A stretch of DNA of 64,000 nt, taken from the NCBI GenBank assembly GCA_021776795.1, contig JAJFFC010000005.1:1-64000 (forward strand), written 5' to 3'. The notes under the pieces were generated by a model. It searched no databases. It saw only the letters and a program-made list of their open reading frames with translations, and had not been told where the DNA came from. Origin of the DNA: Planctomycetota bacterium (GTDB lineage: Bacteria; Planctomycetota; UBA1135). Of this stretch, positions 15,934 through 24,811 are shown piece by piece. The position numbers and the translations under genes are program-made. The first letter of the stretch is position 1, and each line of letters opens with the position of its first letter.

Positions 15934-17279
15934 GCTCCGCCGAAGAAGGCGCGCAAGTGCTCCACGAGCTTCTCTTGGGCGAGGTCTTGCTCTTCCTTGG
16001 CGCCCATATCTCGAAGCTTGACATGGTCCTTCTCGCGCTCATCAGGTCCAAGGATCAAAGTAATCGGGACATCGAGCTTGGCGGCTTCCTTGAGCTGGGC
16101 CTTGCCTGAACGCTCGCGCAAATCACTCAGCACACGCCAACCTTGCTCGCGCAGTTGCGCCGCAAGAGACATGGCAGGCAGACGATCTTCTGCAGTCATG
16201 GCCACCACGTAGATTTGGGCCTTGCGCGCTTGACGCAAGTCTTCCAAATCTTCGGCAACAGGAAGTTGGAGCTCGGCCAATGCCAATTCGGTTGGCGTGA
16301 AGCCAATCGAAAAGCCCATCGCAGGAGTGTGCCGCCCTCCCATTTCTTCGACGAGTCCGTCATAACGCCCGCCACCGCACAAAGCGGAACGCGCGCCTAA
16401 GGGCGGGTAGTGAATCTCGAACACGGTGCGGCTGTAGTAATCGAGACCGCGCACAATGCTGCGGTCTTCGGTGACCGTAGCCTGCAGTTGCTGCAAAGCC
16501 TCACACATGCGTTGGTGGTGCTCGCGGCCTTCCTCCCCCATTACCGCAAACAGATCCGGGGCGCCCTGATTCAACTCCACGCAACGTGGAACCTTACAAT
16601 CGAGCAGGCGGAAAATATTGCGTTCAAAGCGCGCTTGGCAATCGGCACAACGCTCGCTCACGCCCTCAAACTGAGGCGCGAAAAATTCGCGCAAGGCGCT
16701 GGACCAGGCGGCGCGGTCCGCGGGATCACCCATGCTGTTGACACGCACCTCCAACTCTGGACCAAACCCAAGGCGCTGGAAGAAGCGCAAGGCCACAGCA
16801 ATGACTTCGGCATCGACCAAAGGCGATTGGCTGCCAAAGGCCTCGATGCCGAACTGAGTGAACTGCCTCTCACGCCCTTTTTGCGGGCGCTCGTAGCGGA
16901 ACATCGGGCCGAGGTAGTACCACTTTTGCGCTGGCGCATTGGCGGCGCAGCCCGCCTGGACATAGGCGCGGGCGCAGCTGGCGGTGCCTTCGGGCCGGAA
17001 GGTGTAAGAATTGGCAAGGGCTTCCGCAGCAGATAGCTCGGGCGCGTCATCGGCCTGGCGCCGGGGAACGGTGAACATTTCCTTTTCGACCACATCGCTG
17101 GTGTCGCCCAAAGAGCGCATAAACAGGCGGGTTTCCTCGAAAAAGGGCGTGCGCACCTCCTCGTAGCCAGCTGCGGAGGCAACCTCGTGGGCGACCCGCT
17201 CCAGATGGTGAATCAGGAGGAGGTCTTCAGGAAGCTGATCACGCGTCCCGCGGGGGTTCTGGAAGGGTGCCGAAGCCAT
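15930..17279 (-). CDS. hisS: Histidyl-tRNA synthetase
   Basis: Class II aminoacyl-tRNA synthetase of about 449 residues from ATG 17279. Motifs seen: FQNPRGTRDQLPEDL (motif 1 entry), FRPEGTASCARAY, YERPQKGRERQFTQFG (motif 2), the histidine-A loop RGLDYYSRTVFEI, CGGGRYDGLVEEMGG and the motif 3 region GFSIGFTPTELAL. The C-terminal anticodon-binding domain begins QIYVVAMTAEDR and ends near H-L-R-A-F-F. The start was placed at MASAPFQNPRGTRD because an in-frame upstream start would add unconserved residues and because a good promoter lies just upstream. nadD follows with an overlapping junction. Confidence 0.95.
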   Translation of the reverse strand: MASAPFQNPRGTRDQLPEDLLLIHHLERVAHEVASAAGYEEVRTPFFEETRLFMRSLGDTSDVVEKEMFTVPRRQADDAPELSAAEALANSYTFRPEGTASCARAYVQAGCAANAPAQKWYYLGPMFRYERPQKGRERQFTQFGIEAFGSQSPLVDAEVIAVALRFFQRLGFGPELEVRVNSMGDPADRAAWSSALREFFAPQFEGVSERCADCQARFERNIFRLLDCKVPRCVELNQGAPDLFAVMGEEGREHHQRMCEALQQLQATVTEDRSIVRGLDYYSRTVFEIHYPPLGARSALCGGGRYDGLVEEMGGRHTPAMGFSIGFTPTELALAELQLPVAEDLEDLRQARKAQIYVVAMTAEDRLPAMSLAAQLREQGWRVLSDLRERSGKAQLKEAAKLDVPITLILGPDEREKDHVKLRDMGAKEEQDLAQEKLVEHLRAFFGGA

Positions 17280-17290
17280 CGGAAGCGGCG

Positions 17291-17319
17291 ATTCTAGCGG
17301 TGCCTGACGCGTTGACGAA
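17291..17319 (-). promoter_or_regulatory. Promoter of hisS-nadD
   Basis: On the minus strand TTCGTC (17319-17314), a 17-base spacer and TAGAAT (17296-17291) precede the hisS ATG at 17279 by 11 bases. The predicted leader is only about five bases long and has no ribosome-binding site. Confidence 0.5.
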
Positions 17320-17373
17320 GTCCCCCACGGCACCTAGTCTGTGGAACCTAGCTGCAAGCGCAGCTGCCCATCC

Positions 17374-17739
17374 ATGAAGTCCCACCTCGCCTCTCTCCTG
17401 GCCGTTCTCGGCCTCGCTTTCGTTGCTGGCTCTTGCTCCAGCGCGGCGCCAGACGGCCCTCCTACCCTCGGTCAGTCGCTGGCTAAGGATTGGGATTCCG
17501 CCATGACCGACGCCAAATCCATCGTCATGCCTAGTGATCTCACCCAACGCTCCTCGGGCGAGGAAGGCTGGTGGCAAAGCACTCTGGACATTTTCGACGC
17601 CAATCCTGGTCAAAACTTTGGTGAGGACACCGAGCGTGAACGGCGCTGGGTAAGCCCTTGGGACACCAAGCGCTCCGCAAGCTATGGCCTGAACAAATGG
17701 GCCCTGAACTACGACCCTGAGAACCCAAGCCGCAACTAA
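17374..17739 (+). CDS. Small hypothetical lipoprotein
   Basis: A 121-residue protein with a lipoprotein signal peptide: MKSHLASLLAVLGLAFVAGSC, counted as a 20-residue leader and a lipidated cysteine. The mature part is hydrophilic and rich in D, S, W and P. It contains the phrases DWDSAMTDAKSIVMPSDL, ENFGEDTERERRWVSPWD-like acidic turns (seen as NFGEDTERERRW) and ends near NYDPENPSRN. No known domain was recognised. ATG 17374 is chosen over the GTG at 17341 because it begins the signal peptide. A strong terminator follows at once, so this is probably a one-gene transcript. Confidence 0.72.
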   Translation: MKSHLASLLAVLGLAFVAGSCSSAAPDGPPTLGQSLAKDWDSAMTDAKSIVMPSDLTQRSSGEEGWWQSTLDIFDANPGQNFGEDTERERRWVSPWDTKRSASYGLNKWALNYDPENPSRN

Positions 17740-17773
17740 GCTCGCCTTCTCCTTGCCGCATGCGCGGCATCGA

Positions 17774-17804
17774 CACCTCGCCCCTGCGGCGGGGTGTTTT
17801 TTTT
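17774..17804 (+). terminator. Rho-independent terminator after the small lipoprotein gene
   Basis: CACCTCGCC (17774-17782) and GGCGGGGTG (17788-17796) pair over nine positions with one G-T wobble around a five-base loop, followed by eight T residues at 17797-17804. Confidence 0.9.
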
Positions 17805-17853
17805 GTGCCTCGCCGGGTCGCCCACAGCGTGCGCCAGCCGCTAGGCTGAGTTC

Positions 17854-18546
17854 ATGCGATTGACTCTCCCCGCATTTCTACTTTTGCCTGCGCTGTGGAT
17901 TCCAATGGCCGACCACACCCTTCCCGTGCAAGAGCCCGAGGAACAGGACACCGAGGAACATTACAGCGAGGAAGATGCTGCCTGGGAAGCTGCGCAGCGC
18001 CGCGGCCTTGAGCGAGATTTGGCGCTCGCCCAAGCACACTTCGGTTTACTCGGCGTCTCGCAAGAAGCAGAACTCCTCGAAGCCTTTGACGCCCTAGAAA
18101 GCGCGCGGGAAATGCATCAAGCTTTCACCAGCCATGAGAATCGTGCGGAAACCCGTATGCGCGAATTGGAGTTGATGGAAATTCGCGAGAGCTTGCTGTT
18201 CGCCGAAGAAGAGCGTGAACAGCTGGGTTTCATGTACGAACAAAATGGCCTCGCTGAAGCCACTGCGCAGTTGGTGTTGTCGCGCGCCGAACGCCAGATT
18301 GAGCGGACCAAGCTCAGCCTCGAAATCCAAGAAGAGGCATTGGAGTATTGGATGCTCATCGGGAGTCGTCAGCAGTTGCGGGAACTGGAACGCGAAGTGC
18401 GTGCCGCAGAAATGCAGGTGCGCTTGCTGCAAGCAACGCAACCAGTGGAGACCATGGAAGCGGAGCATGAGGTCATGGCCATTGAAGAAGAGATTGCCGG
18501 CATGGAGCGGGAACACGCCATGCACCCCGAAGTGGAGACCCAGTGA
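17854..18546 (+). CDS. Hypothetical exported coiled-coil protein
   Basis: The 230-residue product starts with a hydrophobic leader (MRLTLPAFLLLPALWIPMA) that looks like a signal peptide. The rest is almost wholly charged alpha-helix, rich in E, A, R, L and Q with heptad-like spacing from about residue 45 to 220 (for example LERDLALAQAHFGLL and RELEREVRAAEMQVRLLQ), so a long periplasmic coiled coil is likely. No enzyme motif is visible. Its stop overlaps the GTG start of the next gene (GTGA at 18543-18546), so the two are translationally coupled. A TAGGCT six bases before the ATG may be its -10 element. Confidence 0.72.
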   Translation: MRLTLPAFLLLPALWIPMADHTLPVQEPEEQDTEEHYSEEDAAWEAAQRRGLERDLALAQAHFGLLGVSQEAELLEAFDALESAREMHQAFTSHENRAETRMRELELMEIRESLLFAEEEREQLGFMYEQNGLAEATAQLVLSRAERQIERTKLSLEIQEEALEYWMLIGSRQQLRELEREVRAAEMQVRLLQATQPVETMEAEHEVMAIEEEIAGMEREHAMHPEVETQ

Positions 18547-19793
18547 TTTCTAGACTTTGGTCAACAGTACTCCTGAAGCTTGGCATCGGCGCCGTGCTTC
18601 TTGGCTTCGCGACACCCTCTTTCGCCCAAGAAGCACAAGAACTGCGCTGGCAGGCATCGCGGCAAGAGGCCGAAAAATCCGCTGTGCGTGGCGTTGAATG
18701 GCTGCTGGCCGCCCAAAATGCCGACGGCAGCTGGGGTGGCCCTGGCAAGCCATCGCCATCGGACATATTTTGGACCAACCCGGAGACTCATCTTTCCTGG
18801 CAAGTCGCCACTACAGGCCTAGCCATGACCGCCCTGCTCGATACCCTGGCAGAGGACGGCCTGTTGTCTATTGCCCAGCACAAGCAAGCGCAGGCAAGTG
18901 CCACGTTTGCGGTGGATTTCTTGGTCGCGAATGCCATCGTCAAGCGCCCTAGCGAATGGGACACCGACAACACCTGGGCCTATGTGTATGGCCTTGCCGC
19001 CATGACCCGAGCGGCCAAGGATCCGTTGTTTGCGAAGAGCAATCGTGCGGCTTCGATTCGCGCAGCGGGCATGGACTTCTTGACGCAACTCTTGGCGTAC
19101 CAAACCCCCTCTGGGGGTTGGGCCTATTACGACATGGAGCAAACGACGGTGGTACCGCAATGGGCGACCTCCTTTCAAACCGCGGTTGCCATTCTTGGCA
19201 TGCTCGATGCCGAAGCCTTGGGCTGGTCAGTCGAAAAGCGTCGGATACAAATTGCCGTCAACACGCTGATGCGCTGCCGCCTTCCAGATGGCTCTTACAC
19301 CTACAGCGTGAAACCTGTGCCTGCCTATGATGCGGGCACCGGCATCGATAATGTTCGCGGCAGTTTGTCGCGGATTCAGGTCGGCAACCTTGCGCTTTGG
19401 CGAGCGAAACAAGCCGGTTATTCGGCGGCCATGGATTTACCCGAAGCTGCTCGGGGGCTCGGCCTTTTATTCCGCGAACATCATTACCTCGATGTCGCAC
19501 GTGGCCGCCCCATGCCCCACGAGGCTTACCACTACAACAGTGGCTACTTTTACTTCTTTGGCCATTACTATGCCGGTGAGCTGCTCCCGCATCTTCCAGC
19601 GCAGGACGCCAAGCGCTGGGCCCCAGCATTGATTCGCGAGATTACCAAAACACAAGCCGCCGATGGCTCGATGTTTGATTTCTACATGAATAGCTACGGG
19701 CGCCCCTACGGAGTTGCCTATGGCGTTGCGGGCTTGTTGCGCGCACGCGCGGCGCTTAGTCCAGCCGTTCCCGCCAAATCACTGGAGCACTAG
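18543..19793 (+). CDS. Secreted alpha/alpha-toroid protein (squalene-cyclase/prenyltransferase-repeat fold)
   Basis: A 416-residue protein with a Sec signal peptide ending near S-F-A-Q. The body carries repeats of the terpenoid-cyclase/prenyltransferase alpha-toroid type: GVEWLLAAQNADGSWGG near residue 50, then A-T-T-G-L-A-M-T-A-L, QTPSGGWAYYDMEQ near 190, RCRLPDGSYTYSV near 250 and T-K-T-Q-A-A-D-G-S-M-F near 380. No D-x-D-D cyclase acid motif is seen, and the signal peptide argues against cytoplasmic hopanoid synthesis, so a binding or structural role is more likely. It is coupled to the upstream coiled-coil gene. A second, longer toroid protein lies at 58509. Its 3' end overlaps the convergent gluQ by 38 bases. 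Confidence 0.8.
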   Translation: MISRLWSTVLLKLGIGAVLLGFATPSFAQEAQELRWQASRQEAEKSAVRGVEWLLAAQNADGSWGGPGKPSPSDIFWTNPETHLSWQVATTGLAMTALLDTLAEDGLLSIAQHKQAQASATFAVDFLVANAIVKRPSEWDTDNTWAYVYGLAAMTRAAKDPLFAKSNRAASIRAAGMDFLTQLLAYQTPSGGWAYYDMEQTTVVPQWATSFQTAVAILGMLDAEALGWSVEKRRIQIAVNTLMRCRLPDGSYTYSVKPVPAYDAGTGIDNVRGSLSRIQVGNLALWRAKQAGYSAAMDLPEAARGLGLLFREHHYLDVARGRPMPHEAYHYNSGYFYFFGHYYAGELLPHLPAQDAKRWAPALIREITKTQAADGSMFDFYMNSYGRPYGVAYGVAGLLRARAALSPAVPAKSLEH

Positions 19794-20694
19794 GTAGGTG
19801 CTCCCAGGTCCAAAGCTCGCGCAGCTTTTCTAGATTGCCCTGGTGCTTGGCAACGGGGAGGCCGCAGCTTTGGCCAATCCAGGCAAGAACTTGCTCGGCA
19901 CTGACGCCTTGGCGGCGGAACTCACGCAAACTGGTATCGCCATGGCGCTTGGCCAAGCGCTTGCCATCTTCCCCGAGAACTAAGGGGACATGAGCATAGG
20001 ACGGCAACGCCCATCCCAAGGCTTGGTGGAGTTGAATTTGTCGTGCGGCGCTCGACAGGAGGTCATCGCCGCGCACCACGCGGTTGACTCCTTGGTCATG
20101 ATCATCGACTACCACCGCAAGGTGATAAGCCGCTTCGTCTTCACGACGCCAAATGGGGAAGTCCCCAAGAGTTTGGAATACATCAAAGTCTCTCGCGCCG
20201 CAGAAACTGTCTTGCACCTGGACCACACCTGGCCGCACGCGAAAGCGCAAAAAAGGCTTTCGCCCACCTTCCGACTCGGCCTCAGTCAAGCCGGCAAGTC
20301 CAGGCGCAAAACGTTCCCGACAGGTGCCTGGATACAACGGACCCTCTTCCCCGGCATGAGGTGCAGAAGCAGCCTGTTCCACATCTTTGCGCGTGCAAAT
20401 ACACGGGTAGACATCGGTCTGTTCAAGAAGTTGAAGCAAAACTTCACGATGCCGCGAGTGTCGCTCTGACTGCAAATGCACCAGCCCATCCCAATCCAAA
20501 CCTAGCCAGCGCAAGTCCTCTAATGTGGCTTCGACGGCTCCTGGCTTGTTGCGCGGACCATCCAAGTCCTCAATCCGCAATAACAATTGGCCCTGCGCTT
20601 GCCGCGCATCGAGCCAAGCTAATAGGAAACTCCGTGCATTGCCCAAATGCAACACACCTGTAGGACTTGGTGCCAGCCGCCCAATCCAAGTCAT
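19756..20694 (-). CDS. gluQ: Glutamyl-Q tRNA(Asp) synthetase
   Basis: GluQ-RS is a truncated glutamyl-tRNA synthetase paralogue that attaches glutamate to the queuosine of tRNA(Asp). It keeps the catalytic domain only: GRLAPSPTGVLHLGNARSF (the HIGH region), LLLRIEDLDGPR, the zinc-binding Y-P-C-I-C-T...Y-P-G-T-C pattern near residues 98-125, and DGKRLAKRHGD standing for K-M-S-K-S. The 312 residues lack an anticodon-binding domain, as expected. The ATG overlaps the larC stop (ATGA). The presence of queF elsewhere in the window fits a queuosine-making organism. Confidence 0.92.
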   Translation of the reverse strand: MTWIGRLAPSPTGVLHLGNARSFLLAWLDARQAQGQLLLRIEDLDGPRNKPGAVEATLEDLRWLGLDWDGLVHLQSERHSRHREVLLQLLEQTDVYPCICTRKDVEQAASAPHAGEEGPLYPGTCRERFAPGLAGLTEAESEGGRKPFLRFRVRPGVVQVQDSFCGARDFDVFQTLGDFPIWRREDEAAYHLAVVVDDHDQGVNRVVRGDDLLSSAARQIQLHQALGWALPSYAHVPLVLGEDGKRLAKRHGDTSLREFRRQGVSAEQVLAWIGQSCGLPVAKHQGNLEKLRELWTWEHLPSAPVIWRERLD

Positions 20695-21860
20695 GTCTTT
20701 GCTCTGCGCGGCGGGTAAGTGCGCAAGAGGACCTCGCGTGGGCTCAATCCAGTTTCTTCGGCAAGACGTTGGACATCGGCGAACTCGGGCTTTTCGTGCC
20801 AGATTGGGCCATCTTCTTCCTCCGAGCTTTGCTTAACCCGCCACGGCCCCCACGGGCTTTCGCGCGAATCCATGCGCCGCGCTAGGCGATGACGCTCGAT
20901 GCCTTGGATACGCAAACCAAGGCCCCCGAGCAGTCGCAGCAGGTTCGCGGCCATGGCTTGCTGGTCCGAGGCATTGGCCAAGACCACGACTTCATAGGCC
21001 GGGCGCCCCTTTTTCGCCACCGCCGGAACCGCAAAGGCATCGACAGCGCCCTGCGCATGCAGTTGGTCTATGGCATCGCCAAGGACTTCGCCCGTGACGT
21101 CGTCGGCAAGGCAAGATAGCTGCACCAACCATTCTGGGTCTCGGCAGGGTTGCTCAAGCTCAACGCGCAAGAGGTTGGGCCGATCTTGTGGTTGGCGTGT
21201 GCCTAAGCCATATCCACAGGCCACGGATACGGCGGCACTGCGCCTGCCAAATTGCACACCCCAGGCGCGCAACAGGGCAAGGCCGGTGGGCGTAGCGCGC
21301 TCGCCCTCGAGGTCGAAACCCTCTTGCGGCATGCCTTGCAATAAGTAGAGGCTGCCCGGTGCGGGTACCGGCATTTGCCCATGCGCGCAGGTCACCGCTC
21401 CACTGCCAACCGCTACCGGACTCGCCCAAACTTCGCTGGGATCTAAAGCATCGAGCAAGGCGCAGGCTCCGCAGATATCCGCGAGAGCATCGAGGGCACC
21501 AACTTCATGGAAGAGAATTTCTTCTACCGACACACCATGGGCTTGCGCTTCGGCAGCGGCAAGTTCGGCAAAGGCAGCCTGCGCCCAAGCCTTGGCCCTT
21601 GGCTTGAGGGGAAGCGCATCGACCATGGCGACGAGTTGCGGCAAATGGCGATGGTGATGCGACTCTTGCGCCAGCTCAAAGCAAAATCGCTTGCCGCGAA
21701 TGCCATGGCGGGTGTCCTCTCCAAGACTCCACTTCTGTCCCTCTTGCGGCAAGGCATGAAGGATTTCCTGCAAGGCTGCCTCGGGCGCTCCAGCATCGAG
21801 CAAACCCGCAACCAACATGTCACCGGCTACGCCGCCAAAGAGGTTCAAGTAAACCCGCAT
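20691..21860 (-). CDS. larC: LarC, nickel insertion enzyme for the nickel-pincer cofactor
   Basis: LarC inserts nickel into the pyridinium dithio-acid pincer cofactor of lactate racemase-type enzymes in a CTP-dependent reaction. The 389-residue product begins with the family signature YLNLFGGVAGDMLVAGLLDAG-type N-terminus and contains SHHHRHLPQL, a histidine cluster suited to metal binding, ILFHEVGALDALADICG, and G-E-R-A-T-P-T-G-L-A-L-L. It is a single uninterrupted frame, unlike the frameshifted two-part larC of Lactobacillus. ATG 21860 is chosen because it starts the conserved strand. larA, larB and larE are not in the window. gluQ overlaps the end. Confidence 0.9.
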   Translation of the reverse strand: MRVYLNLFGGVAGDMLVAGLLDAGAPEAALQEILHALPQEGQKWSLGEDTRHGIRGKRFCFELAQESHHHRHLPQLVAMVDALPLKPRAKAWAQAAFAELAAAEAQAHGVSVEEILFHEVGALDALADICGACALLDALDPSEVWASPVAVGSGAVTCAHGQMPVPAPGSLYLLQGMPQEGFDLEGERATPTGLALLRAWGVQFGRRSAAVSVACGYGLGTRQPQDRPNLLRVELEQPCRDPEWLVQLSCLADDVTGEVLGDAIDQLHAQGAVDAFAVPAVAKKGRPAYEVVVLANASDQQAMAANLLRLLGGLGLRIQGIERHRLARRMDSRESPWGPWRVKQSSEEEDGPIWHEKPEFADVQRLAEETGLSPREVLLRTYPPRRAKT

Positions 21861-21879
21861 GAAGAGATTGTAAGGGGCG

Positions 21880-22569
21880 CTAGGGCACGACCGCGACCAC
21901 CACGTGGCGGACCCTAGTGGCCCCTGCGGCTCTGGCGGCACGCGTTGCCTCTTCCAAACTGGCACCGGTGGTGCGTACATCATCGAACAGAGTCAATGCG
22001 GACGGGGCTCGGCGCCGATAGGCAAAGGCACCTTGGAGGTTTTCTCGGCGCTGCCTTCCGTTGAGGCCGGTTTGTGCTGGCACGTGCTTGACCCGAGAAA
22101 GACCTCGTTGCCATCGCCCGCCTTGCTGTTTTGCCGCCATTGGACCCAATTCTTCCGGCAGGTAGGCCCCGCGCCACCGTCGACGCCGCGATGGCGGCAC
22201 GGGGACCCAAATCCGGCCAGGCCAAGGGTGACAAGACAAACGACGCGCTAACTCTTGGTGAATGGCTCTCTGTAACAGAACACTGGCTGCCCCACGAACC
22301 TCTTCTTTCGCTTGGACCAATAAACGACGAAGGCTGCCCTGATAAGGCCAGAGTCCTAAGAAAATGGTGCCTGCTTCTGCGGTTGACTGGGGGCCACCCT
22401 GGGACCACGGCGGCGGCCAATCTAATCGGCAGGTCGCGCACAAGGAATTTTGCCAGCCGTCAGCCACGACAGGACAATCGGGTAACGGGCGTTCGCCGCA
22501 ACAACCGCAATAGGCACCAAGCCCTTGCCCCACAAAATGTAAAGCGGTAGGCAAAATCTTCCTCATCAT
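21880..22569 (-). CDS. comF: ComF-family phosphoribosyltransferase
   Basis: A 229-residue ComF/GntX-like protein. An N-terminal zinc-ribbon is suggested by C-G-C-C-G-E and C-A-T-C. The phosphoribosyltransferase fold follows: P-Y-Q-G-S-L-R-R-L-L-V-Q-A-K-E, WVPVPPSRRRRWRGAY, and the PRPP loop LTLFDDVRTTGASLEEATR near residue 195. Family members support DNA uptake in competent bacteria, but many have no known role. ATG 22569 (or 22566) is preferred to an upstream TTG at 22593. It lies 19 bases upstream of larC on the same strand. Confidence 0.88.
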   Translation of the reverse strand: MMRKILPTALHFVGQGLGAYCGCCGERPLPDCPVVADGWQNSLCATCRLDWPPPWSQGGPQSTAEAGTIFLGLWPYQGSLRRLLVQAKEEVRGAASVLLQRAIHQELARRLSCHPWPGRIWVPVPPSRRRRWRGAYLPEELGPMAAKQQGGRWQRGLSRVKHVPAQTGLNGRQRRENLQGAFAYRRRAPSALTLFDDVRTTGASLEEATRAARAAGATRVRHVVVAVVP

Positions 22570-22605
22570 GAGGAAGACGAACCACGAGGCCAAGGGTTCG
22601 CCTGC

Positions 22606-23217
22606 TTACATCGGCGGGACGCGTAGGCGATCTACCCGTCGCGGCGCCTGCGGCAAAGACAGTTTCTCGCGAATTCGCCCGACGTAATCTTCGAGCGTGT
22701 CTTCTTGATGACTGGGCATGCCAAATAAGGCGCCAATCTCGCGAGTTAAGGCAATATTGTCTTCGAAGGAGAACGGAAACTGACGCAAATGAGTCAGCAA
22801 GTGGCGGCGCATACTATTCTCAACATAAGGGCCGAGCAACACAAAGAATACACCGGACAAAATCACCAGCGCGGCAGCAAGTAGCCACAATGTGAGTCCG
22901 GTAGGCTCGCCGACATCGAGGCGATCGGCAATCAGGAACAGCGCCGCCAACATCAGGAATACCGCCACACCTTGACCACGAGCTTTCGCCACCATGGCGC
23001 CCCGCAGGGGCTGCAAACTGGTCACTGGAGTGCCCATGACCTGGTGCAGATGATTTCGTGCGCGGTCGCGGCCCATCGAGGACAATTGAAAGACACCGGC
23101 CAATAACACGCAGATTCCGCCAAGGATGGCCAAGCCATTGCCTTCGGTGAAGACGGCGCTTGCCTCTGGCACTAGCGCCAAGTCGGGCATCAGAGATAGG
23201 AGCATCTGAACAGACAC
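22606..23217 (-). CDS. Hypothetical membrane protein
   Basis: The 203-residue product has about three hydrophobic segments: near 28-47 (G-L-A-I-L-G-G-I-C-V-L-L-A-G-V-F), 82-98 (VAVFLMLAALFLIA) and 107-130 (LTLWLLAAALVILSGVFFVLLG). A cytoplasmic-looking C-terminal tail of about 70 residues is charged and ends in proline/arginine-rich sequence. No known family recognised. It starts at GTG 23217, 26 bases after the guaA stop region, and may belong to the same minus-strand run as guaB-guaA, with comF following 36 bases on. Confidence 0.65.
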   Translation of the reverse strand: MSVQMLLSLMPDLALVPEASAVFTEGNGLAILGGICVLLAGVFQLSSMGRDRARNHLHQVMGTPVTSLQPLRGAMVAKARGQGVAVFLMLAALFLIADRLDVGEPTGLTLWLLAAALVILSGVFFVLLGPYVENSMRRHLLTHLRQFPFSFEDNIALTREIGALFGMPSHQEDTLEDYVGRIREKLSLPQAPRRVDRLRVPPM

Positions 23218-23243
23218 GAGGTCATCCTACGCTTTCGCGGCGC

Positions 23244-24785
23244 CTATTCCCATTCGATGGTTCCAGGCGGTTTCGAGGTAATGTCTAAGACCACGCGATT
23301 GATTCCACGCACCTGATTGATCACTCGACTGGAAATGGCCTGGAGGCAATCCCGGCTGGGGTAGACCCAATCGGCAGTCATGCCATCGTTGGATTGCACC
23401 GCGCGAATAGCGCAGGCCTCTTCGTAGGTACGCTGATCCCCCATGACTCCCACCGAACGGGCGCCGGTCAACACCGCAAAGTATTGCCACACACCGTGAT
23501 GTTCGTCGCGTGCCTCAAACTCTTCACGCACAATGCGGTCGGCTTCGCGAAGAATGCGGACACGTTGCGGCGTGCATTCGCCGACACAGCGCACGGCCAA
23601 ACCAGGACCCGGGAAAGGTTGGCGTCCGACCATTTCAGCGGGTAGACCCAGGACCAAGCCGAGTGCACGCACTTCGTCTTTGAACAACAAACGAAGCGGC
23701 TCGACCAAATCCATTTCCAAGTCTTCCGGCAGACCGCCCACATTGTGGTGGGATTTGATGACCGCAGTCGGTCCGCCATGGGCCGCGACCGACTCGATGA
23801 CATCGGGATAGAGTGTGCCCTGTCCCAGAAACTTGGCGCCGGAAAAACGTTTGGCTTGCTCGCGGAAAATTTCCACGAATTCATAGCCAATGTGCTTGCG
23901 CTTTTCCTCTGGATCGGTGACCCCGGCCAAGCGATTGAGGAATCGGTCCGCGGCATCGATCACCGTGAGGTCGAGTTCAAAGTGATCGCGGAAGGCGGTC
24001 TCCACCATCTCGCGCTCGCCAGCGCGAAGCAAACCGTTGTCCACAAAGATGGCATGGCAACGAGCGCCGATAGCCTTTTGGCATATCGCCCCCACCACAC
24101 TGGAATCGACCCCGCCAGAAAGACCAAGGACGATCTCGCCATCTGGACCCACTTGATCTTGCACGGACTGGATCAGTTCTTCAGCTAAATCACGTGGGGT
24201 CCAGTCCCCTTGGCAGCCGCAAATATGGCGCAAGAAGTTCTGCAGAATGCGCTGGCCTTCTGCGGTGTGCCCTACCTCTGGGTGAAACTGAAGCGCGTAA
24301 AGTTTGGCTTCGGGATTGGCAATGGCGCCCTCAGGGCAATGTGCGCTGTGGGCCAAACGCGAAAAGCCTTCGGGCAAACGCGATACGTGGTCTCCGTGGC
24401 TCATCCACACCACCGTGCTGGCCGCGACACCGGCGAATAACTCGCCCGCCTCTGTGACTTCCAACTCGGTAAAACCAAACTCGCGACTCTCGCCAGGAAG
24501 GACCTCGCCGCCGAGGGTCTCGCACATCCATTGCATGCCGTAGCAAATGCCCAAAATCGGCACGCCGAGGGACAGCATTTCTGCTGGCATGGTTGGCGCA
24601 CCTTCGCTGTAGGCGCTGGCTGGCCCGCCACTCAAAATGATGCCATGTAGGTCACCGTTCTTTGCGGCTTCCAAAGCTTGTGACGGAGGCACAACTTCAG
24701 AGAAAACTTGGTGCTCGCGCACACGGCGCGCGATCAGCTGCGTGTACTGCGAGCCGAAATCAACAATGAGGATGCGTTCGTGCAT
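23244..24785 (-). CDS. guaA: GMP synthase (glutamine-hydrolysing)
   Basis: GuaA converts XMP to GMP with ATP and glutamine. The 513 residues have the standard order. The class I amidotransferase domain has ILSGGPASAY, the nucleophile loop GVPILGICYGMQ (cysteine near residue 80) and LQFHPEVGHT with the catalytic His/Glu near 172. The PP-loop ATP-pyrophosphatase follows as LGLSGGVDSSVVGA near 222. The C-terminal dimerisation domain has RQPFPGPGLAVR and ends K-P-P-G-T-I-E-W-E, the invariant family end. It lies 26 bases downstream of guaB, making a two-step IMP-to-GMP operon. Confidence 0.97.
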   Translation of the reverse strand: MHERILIVDFGSQYTQLIARRVREHQVFSEVVPPSQALEAAKNGDLHGIILSGGPASAYSEGAPTMPAEMLSLGVPILGICYGMQWMCETLGGEVLPGESREFGFTELEVTEAGELFAGVAASTVVWMSHGDHVSRLPEGFSRLAHSAHCPEGAIANPEAKLYALQFHPEVGHTAEGQRILQNFLRHICGCQGDWTPRDLAEELIQSVQDQVGPDGEIVLGLSGGVDSSVVGAICQKAIGARCHAIFVDNGLLRAGEREMVETAFRDHFELDLTVIDAADRFLNRLAGVTDPEEKRKHIGYEFVEIFREQAKRFSGAKFLGQGTLYPDVIESVAAHGGPTAVIKSHHNVGGLPEDLEMDLVEPLRLLFKDEVRALGLVLGLPAEMVGRQPFPGPGLAVRCVGECTPQRVRILREADRIVREEFEARDEHHGVWQYFAVLTGARSVGVMGDQRTYEEACAIRAVQSNDGMTADWVYPSRDCLQAISSRVINQVRGINRVVLDITSKPPGTIEWE

Positions 24786-24811
24786 GGGAGAATGCGCTGA
24801 CAGAACAGCGA

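Noticed and set aside
22578..22593. ComF start at TTG 22593
   Set aside because: An ATGATG at 22569-22564 lies closer to the conserved region, and no ribosome-binding signal favours the TTG.
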